Assembly: GCA_003224235.1 (NCBI GenBank)
Contig: QHYU01000178.1
Location: forward strand, 3,976-46,075
DNA from: Acidobacteriota bacterium
GTDB lineage: Bacteria; Acidobacteriota; Terriglobia; Acidiferrales; UBA7541
DNA: 42,100 bases
Reading direction: 5' to 3'
In this document: positions 1 to 8,012 of the stretch, one piece after another
Position numbering within the stretch: position 1 is the stretch's first letter
Layout: every line of letters starts with the position of its first letter
Program-made: the position numbers and the translations under genes
Notes under the pieces: model-generated
Seen by the model: the letters and a program-made list of their open reading frames with translations, nothing else
Database searches by the model: none
What the model was told of the DNA's origin: nothing

Positions 1-166
1 GGCTGCGAGTCAATCCGGTGATCTTCTCGGCGATGGCGTAAACATCCGGCAGATGTGGCTCGCCTGCGAGAATCCAATCCCCCAACGCCCACCGCACGTC
101 AGCGTCGCGCTTGGCGAGACGTTTGCCGCAGCGAGTCCAGGCGTGTCGGTTCCAGGTTCGGGACAC
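1..166 (-). CDS. Partial unknown gene, runs off the left edge
   Basis: An open minus-strand frame runs off the window edge, so the C-terminus is missing. It reads AWTRCGKRLAKRD, then ADVRWALGDWILAGE, then a stretch containing YAIAEKITGL. The WxxxGxxLxxxxxxxxWxxGDWxxxGE pattern resembles a protein type I recall from mobile elements and actinobacterial or acidobacterial genomes, with no known activity. A GTG at 166 is a possible start, but the frame stays open further upstream without an ATG, so the true start is unsure. Other minus-strand frames across 100-240 are also open, one of them with a helix-turn-helix-like look (containing SPDTVRQYWQRVP), so a frameshift here is possible. It follows the excisionase-like gene on the same strand with a gap of about 97 bp, which suggests it belongs to the same integrated element. 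Confidence 0.35.
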   Translation of the reverse strand, partial: MSRTWNRHAWTRCGKRLAKRDADVRWALGDWILAGEPHLPDVYAIAEKITGLTRS

Positions 167-263
167 GCTGCCAATATTGGCGCACCGTGTCCGGCGAGAC
201 GAAGTAGCAAGAAGTTCTATTGTGACCGAAGATGTAGTTACTTTTTGGCGTGCGCCAGCCCTC

Positions 264-494
264 TTAGGCCGCCTCTTTCTTCTGCCGCTCGACGAAGGCA
301 TCTAAGTCGCTGCGGTCATACAATAGACGGCGGCTCCCACCTATCTTGACCGGGGTTAGCTGCTTCGTCCAAGTCAACTGGCGGACGCACCAAACGGCGA
401 CGGACAAGTAACGCGCCGCTTCGCGGACATCCAACAATCTGGGTTGAACTTGCGGGATTGAAACAGGTGTACTGCTACTGGATTTTTGAGCCAC
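264..494 (-). CDS. Excisionase-like helix-turn-helix protein
   Basis: A 76-residue protein with a MerR/excisionase-type winged helix-turn-helix (HTH_17 style). The core runs from about residue 20: LLDVREAARYLSV (first helices), a recognition-helix region ending near WTKQL, then PVKIGGSRRLLYDRSDLDAFVE, the usual wing and closing helix. Proteins of this kind bind DNA and often act as recombination directionality factors or small regulators. The start is GTG at 494, chosen because an AGGAG lies 7 bases upstream. It is divergent from the tyrosine integrase at 846, the usual arrangement for an int/xis pair, so control of excision is a reasonable inference; a plain transcription regulator is the alternative. 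Confidence 0.75.
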   Translation of the reverse strand: MAQKSSSSTPVSIPQVQPRLLDVREAARYLSVAVWCVRQLTWTKQLTPVKIGGSRRLLYDRSDLDAFVERQKKEAA

Positions 495-845
495 GGGAAC
501 ACTCCTACTTACAGGAGATTCCCGCTGCCGCCCACCGAAGGGTAGGGCTTTACGTGATTCGGGCGATCACTAGGGTACCAGCCCCTGCCCACGCCGGAGA
601 GGGCATCCCGCTCATCGGGATGTCCGGTGGCCAACCAACTTCGTCTGCAAATATATTACCAAATATCGCCTAAACTTGTCAAGCGCGAATCGCCAAAGTT
701 AGGCGCGGCGCGCCAAGCGGTTCCGTTTGGTGGTACTTAAGTACTAACTCGGCGGTACTTCCTGTCCATCGACAGCCCCAAGCACTTTCTGGCACCTTCA
801 CTTCGTTAGATCGTGAATACAATTTCTAATGCAAGGGGCGCAACA
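495..845. promoter_or_regulatory. Divergent control region between HTH gene and integrase
   Basis: No gene is seen in this 351-bp gap between two divergent genes. It is more AT-rich than its surroundings around 645-680 and holds two symmetric sequences: an imperfect inverted repeat with arms at 667-678 and 694-705 (CGCCTAAACTTG against CAAAGTTAGGCG), and a perfect 12-bp palindrome GTACTTAAGTAC at 733-744, followed by a half copy (GGTACTT) near 754. These are candidate operators or recombinase/Xis binding sites. Protein binding is inferred only. Confidence 0.35.
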
Positions 846-1940
846 ATGAGCACCGAAACGAAGCGAGCACGCGGAACGGGCAGCGTGGTGAAACTACCGG
901 GCTCTCGCTTCTGGTACATCCTGTTCTATGTCGATGGCAAGCAGCGGCGGGAATCGAGCAAGACGGAGAGTCGCGCCGCAGCGGAATCGTTGCTACGCAA
1001 GCGGTTGGGCGAAGCTGAAGACGGCCGCGCGCAACTCGACAAGAAACTTCGCTACGAAGATGTCCGCGCTTCGCTACTCCTAGAGTACAGCAACAAGCAG
1101 AACAAATCCCTACGTCACCAAAAGAACGGCGATGTCAGCATCGGCGGGCTGAAGCATCTCGACAGCTTCTTTACGGGGATGCTGGTCAGCCGGATTGATA
1201 CCGACACGATTCAGGAGTTCGTACAGCAACGACTTGCCGAGGGCGCAGAGCGGCCCACCGTCAACCGCGCCCTTGCATTGTTGCGCCGCATGTTCTACCT
1301 CGCGAAAGAGCACGGGAAGATTCAGAACATACCGTACTTCCCGATGCAGAAAGAGAACGCGCCGCGCCAGGGCTTCCTTGACCATGACGAGTTTCGCGCG
1401 TTGCTCGACGCTCTGCCGATTCGCTTTCATCCGCTAGTGATATTCCTGTACTTTTGCGGCGTTCGAGTTGGTGAAGCAACGCAGATCACTTGGAACCAAG
1501 TCGATTTGAACCGGCACCAGATTCGACTCGAAGCGGAGCAAGCAAAGAATGCCGAGGCGCGCATCCTGCCGTTACCTGCGGAGCTGGTAGATCACTTGCG
1601 AGCGATTCCGATTGAGTCCCGCTCGGGGCTTGTATTCTTTGCAAAGAACTTCCGGAACCACTGGAATGCCGCTGTGCAAGCGGCCTTCCTGAAGACGGGC
1701 AATGAGAAGTTCGACGGGCTTCTGATTCACGACTTGCGCCGCAGTGCCGTGCGGAATTTGATTGCAGCCGGCGTCCCCGAGAAGATTGCAATGCGCATCT
1801 CCGGCCACAAGACGCGCCACGTGTTTGACCGTTACATGATCGTGAGCACTGGCGACCTGCACAACGCGATGGGGCGCGTCCAAGCGGCCGCCCAAGTAAT
1901 CACCGTGAATGCTCCCCGGCTGCTTAAATCAAAAGTCTAA
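846..1940 (+). CDS. Tyrosine recombinase / phage-type integrase
   Basis: A 364-residue site-specific recombinase that would cut and rejoin DNA through a tyrosine-DNA intermediate. The N-terminus carries an AP2-like arm-binding segment (about residues 10-60, GSRFWYILFYVDGKQRRES). A SAM-like core-binding domain follows (to about 170), then the catalytic domain. Catalytic residues are visible: Arg in FCGVRVGEATQI, HDLRR (His and second Arg), SGHKTRHVF, and the nucleophile in FDRYMIV near the C-terminus. The start at 846 is preferred over a GTG at 813 because an AGGGG motif lies just upstream. Length and domain order are normal for the family. It is followed by a strong terminator and is divergent from the excisionase-like gene. 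No tRNA gene or matching attachment core is visible, so the integration site is unknown. Confidence 0.93.
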   Translation: MSTETKRARGTGSVVKLPGSRFWYILFYVDGKQRRESSKTESRAAAESLLRKRLGEAEDGRAQLDKKLRYEDVRASLLLEYSNKQNKSLRHQKNGDVSIGGLKHLDSFFTGMLVSRIDTDTIQEFVQQRLAEGAERPTVNRALALLRRMFYLAKEHGKIQNIPYFPMQKENAPRQGFLDHDEFRALLDALPIRFHPLVIFLYFCGVRVGEATQITWNQVDLNRHQIRLEAEQAKNAEARILPLPAELVDHLRAIPIESRSGLVFFAKNFRNHWNAAVQAAFLKTGNEKFDGLLIHDLRRSAVRNLIAAGVPEKIAMRISGHKTRHVFDRYMIVSTGDLHNAMGRVQAAAQVITVNAPRLLKSKV

Positions 1941-1992
1941 TTTTCGATGCAAGTCTGCTCCAGTACGATACAAATTCCGATGCAAACCGAAG

Positions 1993-2021
1993 AGGCGGGG
2001 ACTTCAAATCCCCGCCTTTTT
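1993..2021 (+). terminator. Rho-independent terminator after the integrase
   Basis: A perfect 9-bp stem (AGGCGGGGA pairing with TCCCCGCCT), a 7-base loop and a run of five T residues, 52 bases after the integrase stop codon. Confidence 0.85.
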
Positions 2022-2075
2022 GCTGGCTTTTTGACGGTTTCGAGCCTGAATTTGGATGGACTTTAAGTCCAATGA

Positions 2076-2145
2076 TTTTGGAACTGCGCATTCCAAAGGG
2101 CTTGCGGACGCATTTTTGGTAACTGCGTATTCCAAAGGAGTTGCG
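2076..2145. repeat. Two imperfect 31-bp direct repeats
   Basis: Copies at 2076-2106 and 2114-2145 share TTTTGG, then AACTGCG(C/T)ATTCCAAAGG, then a TTGCG end. They differ by one inserted base and about three substitutions. Each contains TTGG...CCAA half sites. Lying just beyond the integrase terminator, they could be arm-type integrase sites or element-end repeats. This role is inference. Confidence 0.45.
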
Positions 2146-2154
2146 CGGGCGGAC

Positions 2155-2250
2155 CTAAGACAGAGCGTGGCGGGCGTAGACGAAGCAGAGAGCTTCACCA
2201 TCTGAGAGTCGGTCGTTTCTGCAAAGCTCTTGGCAGGCTTTGCACTTCAT
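2155..2250 (-). CDS. Possible 31-residue cysteine-rich peptide
   Basis: A short minus-strand frame begins MKCKACQELC and has a further cysteine near the middle (EALCFVYARH). A GAGG sits four bases before the ATG. The CxxC start suggests half of a zinc-binding knuckle. The frame is also open upstream to 2448, but that part looks non-coding. No family is recognised, and the call rests only on start context and cysteine spacing. Confidence 0.2.
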   Translation of the reverse strand: MKCKACQELCRNDRLSDGEALCFVYARHALS

Positions 2251-2449
2251 GTTGCCTCGGCGGTAATAGCATGTCAACGGGAAACTGATTCCAGGTCTGC
2301 GGTGAGACAAAGAAAATGCGCAAAACACGCAATGACGCCCGGAAACAACTGGTAAGCTCCTAAGGGTCTTTGGAAATGGTAGAAAGCCCGCCGAAAGCAA
2401 ATCGGCAAGCTTGGCATCGGTCAGCTGGCAACTTTTGTGCTGGCGCAAT

Positions 2450-2548
2450 GCTGCCCTGAAGGGCAGCGCTACATTGTTTTTGTAGCGCCGGGCTTCAGCC
2501 CGGCACGGCCCCCGTCTGCCTGCCGCCCTAAAGGCGAGGTGCTGGAGG
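2450..2548. repeat. REP-like element, copy 1
   Basis: Three adjoining palindromes: CTGCCCTGAAGGGCAG (2451-2466), GCGCTACA...TGTAGCGC (2466-2488) and GCCGGGCTTCAGCCCGGC (2487-2504). A conserved tail (ACGGCCCCCGTCTGCCTGCC) follows, then a variable stretch ending at the stop codon of the zinc-ribbon gene. Related copies lie at 10101, 11319 and 12657. Inverted-repeat clusters of this type are usually dispersed by RAYT transposases, and one RAYT lies at 13367, although the repeats nearest that gene belong to a different family. Confidence 0.8.
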
Positions 2549-2695
2549 CTAGGCCTTATGGCAGTTGGGGCACAGCTTAGACTCGTAGTTCTCGGGGGTG
2601 ACGCGAAACATGTTGTTGCAGGTGACGCAGACCCGGAGGATAACCTTCTTCGGTGCGGCTGCCGGTTTGGTTTCAGTTTTCTGTTCCTGGGTCAT
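2549..2695 (-). CDS. 48-residue zinc-ribbon protein, copy 1
   Basis: The protein starts MTQEQKTETKPAAAPKK, a polar Lys/Pro/Ala-rich tail, followed by a compact zinc-ribbon. Two CxxC knuckles, VCVTCNNMF (Cys23, Cys26) and LCPNCHKA (Cys42, Cys45), are 15 residues apart, so one structural zinc is expected. There is no enzyme motif and no signal peptide; nucleic-acid or protein binding is the common role of such ribbons but is not shown. A second copy at 12745 differs at only two residues (Ala14 to Lys, Leu20 to His), while four other codon differences are silent. This supports translation of both copies. The REP element abuts the stop codon in each copy. No strong ribosome-binding site is seen. 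Confidence 0.7.
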   Translation of the reverse strand: MTQEQKTETKPAAAPKKVILRVCVTCNNMFRVTPENYESKLCPNCHKA

Positions 2696-2939
2696 AATTT
2701 CATCGCCGAAGACTACCCTAGCTTAACGTCCGTACTTTGCGTTGTTTGGCTTGGCCCTAAAGCCCCACGATAGGGTCGGGACAAGACTTTGCACGAGCCA
2801 TTGATGATTCAGGCGGAGCGAGTTGAGATTCGAGACAGATTAAACAGTTGATTCAAGTTCCGAAAAGCTTGAAACATGATTCTGCGCGGTCGTCAAGGAA
2901 TTCAACAGCGACGTGTGGTCGCAGAGAGCAGAAAGGAAA

Positions 2940-3403
2940 TCATTTTAACCGGGAATCCTGCTCAGTGACTGCTACCACGAACCAGTCCGCGTTTGCAAAA
3001 TGAGCTGGGTTTTTCTTGATGGCGTCCAGGCTCGTCTGGATCACGTCTACCGTGATCTCAGCTGCCTTGACAGTATTGGGATCGAAGTAGAGCCCCAGTG
3101 GGTTCCTGGGTTCGACCACTACGACCCCTCCAATCAAGCCCGCATTGGGATGTTGTTGGTGAAGCGCCAAGAAGTCTTGCCAGTTGCTTGCGGAGTTGAA
3201 ACCTATCTAGATTTGGTCAAGGATTCCGTCACTGTCTCGGCCCCGGTCGGAAATAAGAACGTTCCCAGCGGTTCCAAACCACGGATCGGAAGGAGTAGGG
3301 ACCGGGGAGCACTTGGAGGAAGAGAGCCGTCTGCACAACTCAGGAGAATTGTGAGTGGGAGAGCAAACAGCAAAGCCGTAAGAATCTTAGCTGCTCCAGA
3401 CAT
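2940..3403 (-). pseudogene. Broken gene for a secreted protein
   Basis: A strong start (ATG at 3403 with AGGAGGAG upstream) opens a signal peptide or lipoprotein leader, KILTALLFALPLTILLSC. The initial frame then continues into an unconvincing sequence and stops near 3203. A second frame, overlapping from about 3345 downward, reads protein-like sequence: DPWFGTAGNVLISDRGRD, SDGILDQI, an in-frame TAG, then IGFNSASNWQDFLALHQQ and a conserved-looking tail to 2940. A frameshift plus one nonsense codon would join them into a protein of about 154 residues. It sits 62 bp after the Ig-lipoprotein gene on the same strand and may be the operon's last, decayed member. Assembly error is the alternative. 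No family is recognised. Confidence 0.5.
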
Positions 3404-3465
3404 CTTACTCCTCCTGGGCTTGTACCACTTTGCGGCCACAGGGGCGGGGTATGCATACCCAAAAA

Positions 3466-5913
3466 CTAAGGACAATTCACTACGGTCAGGCTGACCGTCT
3501 GGCTCTGGCCGGAAGGAGGCCGGGCGGAATCCGAGGCGCCAACTATGCCTGTGAAGGTGCCGAGAACTCCGGCGACACCACTGAAAGTGCCTGTGTTTTG
3601 ATCCAGATTGATGGGAATCCAGGAGCTGGAGAAGAAGTTGAAATTAATCGGACGTATTCCGCCTGAGGTTTGAATTGTGAAGGAATAGGGTTGGTTGAGA
3701 CAGGCGTTGGGCCATGTCGCGGGACTCGTGATAACGACAGGTTCCGCGATCTGAAGCGTGTATTGAGCACGCGCGGTCTGGGGTGGGTTAGCAGAGTCGG
3801 TGGCCTTGATGGTGAACGTATAAGAGCCATCGGTGGTCGCAACACCACTAAGCAGGCCGGACGAATTCAATGACCAGCCGGGCGGCAGGGACCCGCCGTC
3901 GATAGACCAAGTGACACTGCCCGTGCCGCCATGAGCTGTGAATTGCTGTTGGTAGCTGACGCCGCGAGTCGCGCCAAGACCCAGGGTAGAGGGCGAAATA
4001 GCGAGCGGTTCGATGACGCCCCTGATATTCAAGTAGTACTGCATATCCGGGCGCGCGTCGCCGCGCCAGTCAAAGACATGGACGTAGAAGGTCGCCTGCG
4101 TATTTGAAGGGCCGGGAACTTTCAAATCGAGTGCAGAGTCGAGCGTGGCCAAGTTGAGATCGTCGTTGAGACACGCAGATGTGTACGAAGGCTGAGTACA
4201 AGTCTGGAGACGCTGCCCGCTTGCATCCAAGATTTCCAGTACACTGTCGAGCGTATCTGCGCCCCACGAGCGCTGAGCGAAAGTTTCGACGTGAACCAGA
4301 CTGCCGCCATTAGCGACAAGTCTGTAAAAGTCCGTGTCGGGATTCGGCGTGGCGGCGTCGATGGGATCGATATAAGGACTTATCGAAAGAGGTATGGGGA
4401 TCTGGAGATTGGCACTGTTGCCGAGGGGTGTGGCGGTGGCGACGGAATCATTGCGACCCAGACCGGGCCGAATCTGGATGAAATCGTTCGCGTTGGCAGT
4501 TTGTGGCGGGTTGCCGGAATCAGTGCCCTTGGCGACAAAGTTGAAGGTGCCGACCTGCGTGGGAGTGCCGTCGATGTTGCCTGTGACCGGATCGAGAGCG
4601 AGCCCCGGGGGCAACTGGCCAGAAGAGATGCTCCAAGAATAGGGTGGTGTTCCCCCGGACGCGGGGATCTGCGAGTGATAGCGCACATTCACGGGCGCGG
4701 GAGAGAGCGGCCCGCCCAGGATGCTGAGCGGCTGAGGAGTGACTTTCAGGGTGACGGAAGTCGTGACCACATAGGGGGGAGAGCCGGAATCAGTGACTTG
4801 GAGGACAAAGGCGTACGAGCCGAGTTGGGTCGGTGTGCCGAAAACTAAGCCCTGGGATTGGAGGAACAGGCCGGGAGGTAGAGCACCGGAAGCCAGGCTC
4901 CATGTATAGGGATAATTGCCTCCAGTGGCGATGAGGGATTGGGTGTATGGCAAACTAATGTAGGCGGGAGGAAAGGTACCGATGATTTGCAACTGCCGGG
5001 CAATATTGAGGATGCCCTGACCGGAATCGCTTTGAACGGTGGAACTGGAGTCGCTCACAGAGACGGAATAGACAAAACCGCCAAAGTCGCTGGGTGTGCC
5101 GGTGACCTGCCCGGAAGACGGAGCGAGAGAAAGGCCTGCGGGGAAATTGCCGGAAATGGACCAGTGATATGGAGGCGTGCCGTTGACCGCTGCGAAGGAG
5201 TCGGAGTAGACCTGATTCTGGCCACCGTTTTTCAAGGAGGACTTCGTAATCGCGAGATGGGAATCGACGCCGATGGTGACGACCATCGTAGCCGTCTGAG
5301 GAAGCGTGTAATCCTGAGCTCGCACGGTGAAGGTGTAGGTGCCCAGTTGGGTAGGAGTTCCGGAGATGGATGCGACGTTGAACTGGCTCACGCTTAAGGA
5401 CAAGCCGGGAGGCAACTGTCCGGCAGAAATGGTCCAACTGGCGATGGCCGAGGAACCCTGGCCGGTGATGGAGAGCGAGTAGGGCGCATTAAGATGTGCG
5501 GGCGGAGGATTGACGGGATTGATGATGAGCTTGGCGAAGACAAGGAAGTTGAACTGTTTGGAAGTGCTGGCCTTGGCATCGGCGGCTTGAATGGTGACGG
5601 TAACGCCCGAACCCGCGGTGGGTGTTCCGGAGACGACGCCTGTAGAAGAATCCAAAGATAGTCCTGCCGGCAACTGGCCGGAAGTGATGGTCCAGGTGAC
5701 GGCGCTGGAGGCGCCCTGGACTTGTAACGTGAGACTAAAGGGAACCGTCTGAACGCACTGGACGGTCGAATTCGTTGTGATGGTGAGGACTTCCGGAGCT
5801 GGAGGCGGAGGGGGGAGTACCGGCGTGGAACCCGAGCCACCGCCACAGCCAGCTGTGAGCGCGAGAAGCGCAAACGCGACGAGACTGAACAGAGATGGCG
5901 ATTTGCCATTCAC
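3466..5913 (-). CDS. Large lipoprotein with putative Ig-type repeats
   Basis: An 815-residue exported protein. The N-terminus is a lipoprotein signal with lipobox LTAGC (Cys at about residue 23), followed by a Gly/Ser/Pro linker. About five He_PIG-type repeats follow, each with the signature LPxGLxLxxxxGxxxGTPT. A segment at about 490-630 (containing DTDFYRLVANGGS and FYVHVFDWRGD) resembles a PPC/pre-peptidase C-terminal beta-domain. Two further, more diverged Ig-like repeats end the protein. Such proteins are surface or outer-membrane anchored; adhesion or polymer binding is inferred only. The GTG start overlaps the preceding protease stop codon by four bases (GTGA), so translational coupling is likely. 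The pairing suggests the two proteins act at the same surface site. Confidence 0.85.
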   Translation of the reverse strand: MNGKSPSLFSLVAFALLALTAGCGGGSGSTPVLPPPPPAPEVLTITTNSTVQCVQTVPFSLTLQVQGASSAVTWTITSGQLPAGLSLDSSTGVVSGTPTAGSGVTVTIQAADAKASTSKQFNFLVFAKLIINPVNPPPAHLNAPYSLSITGQGSSAIASWTISAGQLPPGLSLSVSQFNVASISGTPTQLGTYTFTVRAQDYTLPQTATMVVTIGVDSHLAITKSSLKNGGQNQVYSDSFAAVNGTPPYHWSISGNFPAGLSLAPSSGQVTGTPSDFGGFVYSVSVSDSSSTVQSDSGQGILNIARQLQIIGTFPPAYISLPYTQSLIATGGNYPYTWSLASGALPPGLFLQSQGLVFGTPTQLGSYAFVLQVTDSGSPPYVVTTSVTLKVTPQPLSILGGPLSPAPVNVRYHSQIPASGGTPPYSWSISSGQLPPGLALDPVTGNIDGTPTQVGTFNFVAKGTDSGNPPQTANANDFIQIRPGLGRNDSVATATPLGNSANLQIPIPLSISPYIDPIDAATPNPDTDFYRLVANGGSLVHVETFAQRSWGADTLDSVLEILDASGQRLQTCTQPSYTSACLNDDLNLATLDSALDLKVPGPSNTQATFYVHVFDWRGDARPDMQYYLNIRGVIEPLAISPSTLGLGATRGVSYQQQFTAHGGTGSVTWSIDGGSLPPGWSLNSSGLLSGVATTDGSYTFTIKATDSANPPQTARAQYTLQIAEPVVITSPATWPNACLNQPYSFTIQTSGGIRPINFNFFSSSWIPINLDQNTGTFSGVAGVLGTFTGIVGASDSARPPSGQSQTVSLTVVNCP

Positions 5914-7262
5914 GACGCTTTTCCCAGGATCCAGGGTTCGAGCGAAGCGGGAAACACAAACGGGGGCTTCGGCTGCTCGAGCTGCACCTCACCGTCTTCG
6001 AACTGATCAAACCGAGGAGGCGTCTGATTGAGGATGATGTTGATGTTGCTGAGCTTTTGGCCCGCCTGCACTCTAAGCGGATCCTTTTTTGAGGGATCGT
6101 CGAAAGCAGACTCATATTGATGCCAGAACTCGTAGGCACCGTAGGTGATGGCCGGCGGGTCGAGCGGGCCCACGCTGGAGCCATGAGTAAAGGCGGCATC
6201 AAGGTTTTCGACCTGAACGGTGTAGTTCCCCGGGGTCACAGGGATTTCGTAGTAGCCGATCAACGCGGGGTTGCGACTCCCGTACGGGCTGCCTGCAGTG
6301 TTGTTGCCAGTAATCGGCTGACCCGGATTGCCGGTGAACGTAAATGTGGAGGGATCATCGACGCGGCGAGCGATGACATTCACACCTTGAACGTGCGTGA
6401 TCCCATCGGAAAAAAAGATAAACCCGCTGATAATTCCATAATTGGATGAAAAGCCTGAATTTGGATACAACTTGGAAATCCAGGCGATATCGTCAGGAGC
6501 GAGAATGGGAAGCCCAGCTGATTTTCTGGACTGGCAGAAGGCAACCGGGAACATGAGTGGGAGGCCTGCCAATTTGTCGACATTGCAGTTGCCCACCATA
6601 CCGCTCTGGAAGAGGTCGAGGTTGATCTGGGAATGATCGAGACCGGAGAAATGGCCCAGCTCATGGGTAATGGCCTCGTCGAACTGGTCGGGCGTGAGCT
6701 CGTAATTCGAGGTGCTGGGATCGTTGATGCCGTCCTGAAACTCGCCATTAAGAAAAACCAGGGCCGAGACGATGTGGCCCGCCTGCGGGTCCAATTTGCA
6801 GGTTCCAGCAAAACCGATGACCAACGGATTGAGACCCAACGCCCGGAGGAGAGAGCCGTCGGCATCGAAGATGACGGGATTTTGAGAACCGCTGTTGCAG
6901 GTGCCCAGGACGGCGTTGAAATCCTGGATGGTTTTCACGTCACCGTCTGGAGGGAGGCCTGGAGCAGTAATCGGACCGGCGTAGGAGTAGGTGATCGAAG
7001 CGGTGGAAACTGACTGCCAGTTCTGAAAGAGGCTCTGGACGCGGGCTACTCCCTGGGAGTTGCTGATGACGACGTGACCGCTGGGATCAACACTGAGAGG
7101 GCCGCCGTCGACCGTGAAGCGAATGGGCGTGGAAACATCCCAGATCAACGGCTGGCCGGGATTCTTCGAGGCAGGGCCTGTGACGCGCCGAGGACCACCA
7201 GCATCGGCAAATCCGACGAAGAGGATAGAAGACAAAAGGAGCGCAGCGACGCGTCGTTTCAC
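5910..7262 (-). CDS. Secreted matrixin-like zinc metalloprotease
   Basis: A 450-residue protein with a signal peptide (MKRRVAALLLSSILFVGFADA). The zinc motif HELGHFSGLDHSQ matches the metzincin pattern HExxHxxGxxH, with Glu as catalytic base, at about residue 202. The acidic DDIAWISKLYP segment after it is typical of the matrixin fold, where a C-terminal helix of the form DIxxIxxLY closes the domain; LPLMFPV may supply the Met-turn. From about 285 a carboxypeptidase-regulatory-like beta domain appears (GIISGFIFFSDG, YYEIPVTPGNYTVQVENLD). The protein would cleave extracellular or periplasmic proteins; the substrate is unknown. The start is GTG at 7262, overlapping the previous gene's TGA (GTGA), and the gene similarly overlaps the Ig-lipoprotein gene downstream. 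Confidence 0.85.
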   Translation of the reverse strand: MKRRVAALLLSSILFVGFADAGGPRRVTGPASKNPGQPLIWDVSTPIRFTVDGGPLSVDPSGHVVISNSQGVARVQSLFQNWQSVSTASITYSYAGPITAPGLPPDGDVKTIQDFNAVLGTCNSGSQNPVIFDADGSLLRALGLNPLVIGFAGTCKLDPQAGHIVSALVFLNGEFQDGINDPSTSNYELTPDQFDEAITHELGHFSGLDHSQINLDLFQSGMVGNCNVDKLAGLPLMFPVAFCQSRKSAGLPILAPDDIAWISKLYPNSGFSSNYGIISGFIFFSDGITHVQGVNVIARRVDDPSTFTFTGNPGQPITGNNTAGSPYGSRNPALIGYYEIPVTPGNYTVQVENLDAAFTHGSSVGPLDPPAITYGAYEFWHQYESAFDDPSKKDPLRVQAGQKLSNINIILNQTPPRFDQFEDGEVQLEQPKPPFVFPASLEPWILGKAS

Positions 7263-7876
7263 TTAGGTGCTCCCGCGAGTGCCTGAATAGCGTCTTCCAA
7301 TGCGTCGAGAGGCACCCGACCGCCGGACTTTGACAACATCTCTCGAACTTGCTTGGAAAGTGCCACACCGCGAGAGCTAGCCTTGTTGGTGACTTGGTCG
7401 AACAGACCGAGGTTGCCACGGCCGTTGAGGGCGTAGCGATTTCCTTTTGCATCTTGAAGGATGCGAAAGCGCCCCTGCTCGAGGCCGACAGGACTTGTGA
7501 GGCCGTACGGCGAGACGGGGTTCAGAAAGAGCAAGAGTTCACCGGCTCTCTTGTATTCGGCGAAGACCGGCACATCGCGAGCATCCCAGAGGAACTGGCG
7601 AAAAGTGAGAGTAGAAGCTGCTTCGCCCTTAAGCACCTTGGTCACGGCGAGCGTGACGACGACGGTCTGCAGATTGGAGAATTGGGGATGGGGCTCAACC
7701 CTGGCAGACATGACGCGGCCACGGACGACGGTTTTTGCGCTCTGGACCAGTTGGTCCAAATCGGCTGGCGCCGTGTACGCCCCACTCTGCGCGAAGACAG
7801 AGGCAGCGAAAAACAGTACTAAGACGAGCGAACACGCTGGGTCTGCGAATCGGACCGGGAAGGGGCGGTTTGTCAT
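7259..7876 (-). CDS. Secreted protein of unknown function, first gene of protease operon
   Basis: A 205-residue protein with a signal peptide ending near VFAQSG. The mature part (AYTAPADLDQLVQSAKTVVRGRV, VVVTLAVTKVLKG, ELLLFLNPVSPYGL, GRFRILQDAKGNRYALN) looks like a small beta-rich domain that I do not assign to a named family. The C-terminal 60 residues are helical and charged. The ATG at 7876 is preferred, with a GTG at 7885 as the alternative; neither has a strong ribosome-binding site. It heads a three-gene operon with the metalloprotease and Ig-lipoprotein, preceded by a near-consensus promoter at 7971-7999. A helper, inhibitor or pro-domain role for the protease is possible but only suggested by context. 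Confidence 0.75.
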   Translation of the reverse strand: MTNRPFPVRFADPACSLVLVLFFAASVFAQSGAYTAPADLDQLVQSAKTVVRGRVMSARVEPHPQFSNLQTVVVTLAVTKVLKGEAASTLTFRQFLWDARDVPVFAEYKRAGELLLFLNPVSPYGLTSPVGLEQGRFRILQDAKGNRYALNGRGNLGLFDQVTNKASSRGVALSKQVREMLSKSGGRVPLDALEDAIQALAGAPK

Positions 7877-7970
7877 TGAAAACACCGACCGAGTCGGCGC
7901 GGCATGCCGACTATGCCCAAACCTCTCGAAACAGACATTCGTATCTCTGCCGACGAGCGCTTAGGCCGCG

Positions 7971-7999
7971 ATTCTAGAATATAGGTATTGCCTTGTCAA
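7971..7999 (-). promoter_or_regulatory. Near-consensus sigma70 promoter of the protease operon
   Basis: Read on the minus strand: TTGACA (7994-7999), a 17-base spacer and TAGAAT (7971-7976). This is six of six and five of six matches at ideal spacing. The expected transcription start is near 7964, about 90 bases before the first gene. The left end of the insertion sequence lies only 14 bp upstream of the -35 box. Confidence 0.75.
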
Positions 8000-8012
8000 T
8001 ATACCGTATCGA

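Noticed and set aside
1993-2016. GGGGACTTCAAATCCCC looks a little like a tRNA T-arm, which would suit an integrase attachment site
   Set aside because: There is no anticodon or D-arm upstream and no CCA end. The perfect stem followed by a T-run is better explained as a terminator.
4291-5397. Gly/Asp-rich plus-strand frames (4291-4848, 4939-5397)
   Set aside because: They mirror the Ig-repeat lipoprotein gene on the other strand. The repeated codons there create long open antisense frames.
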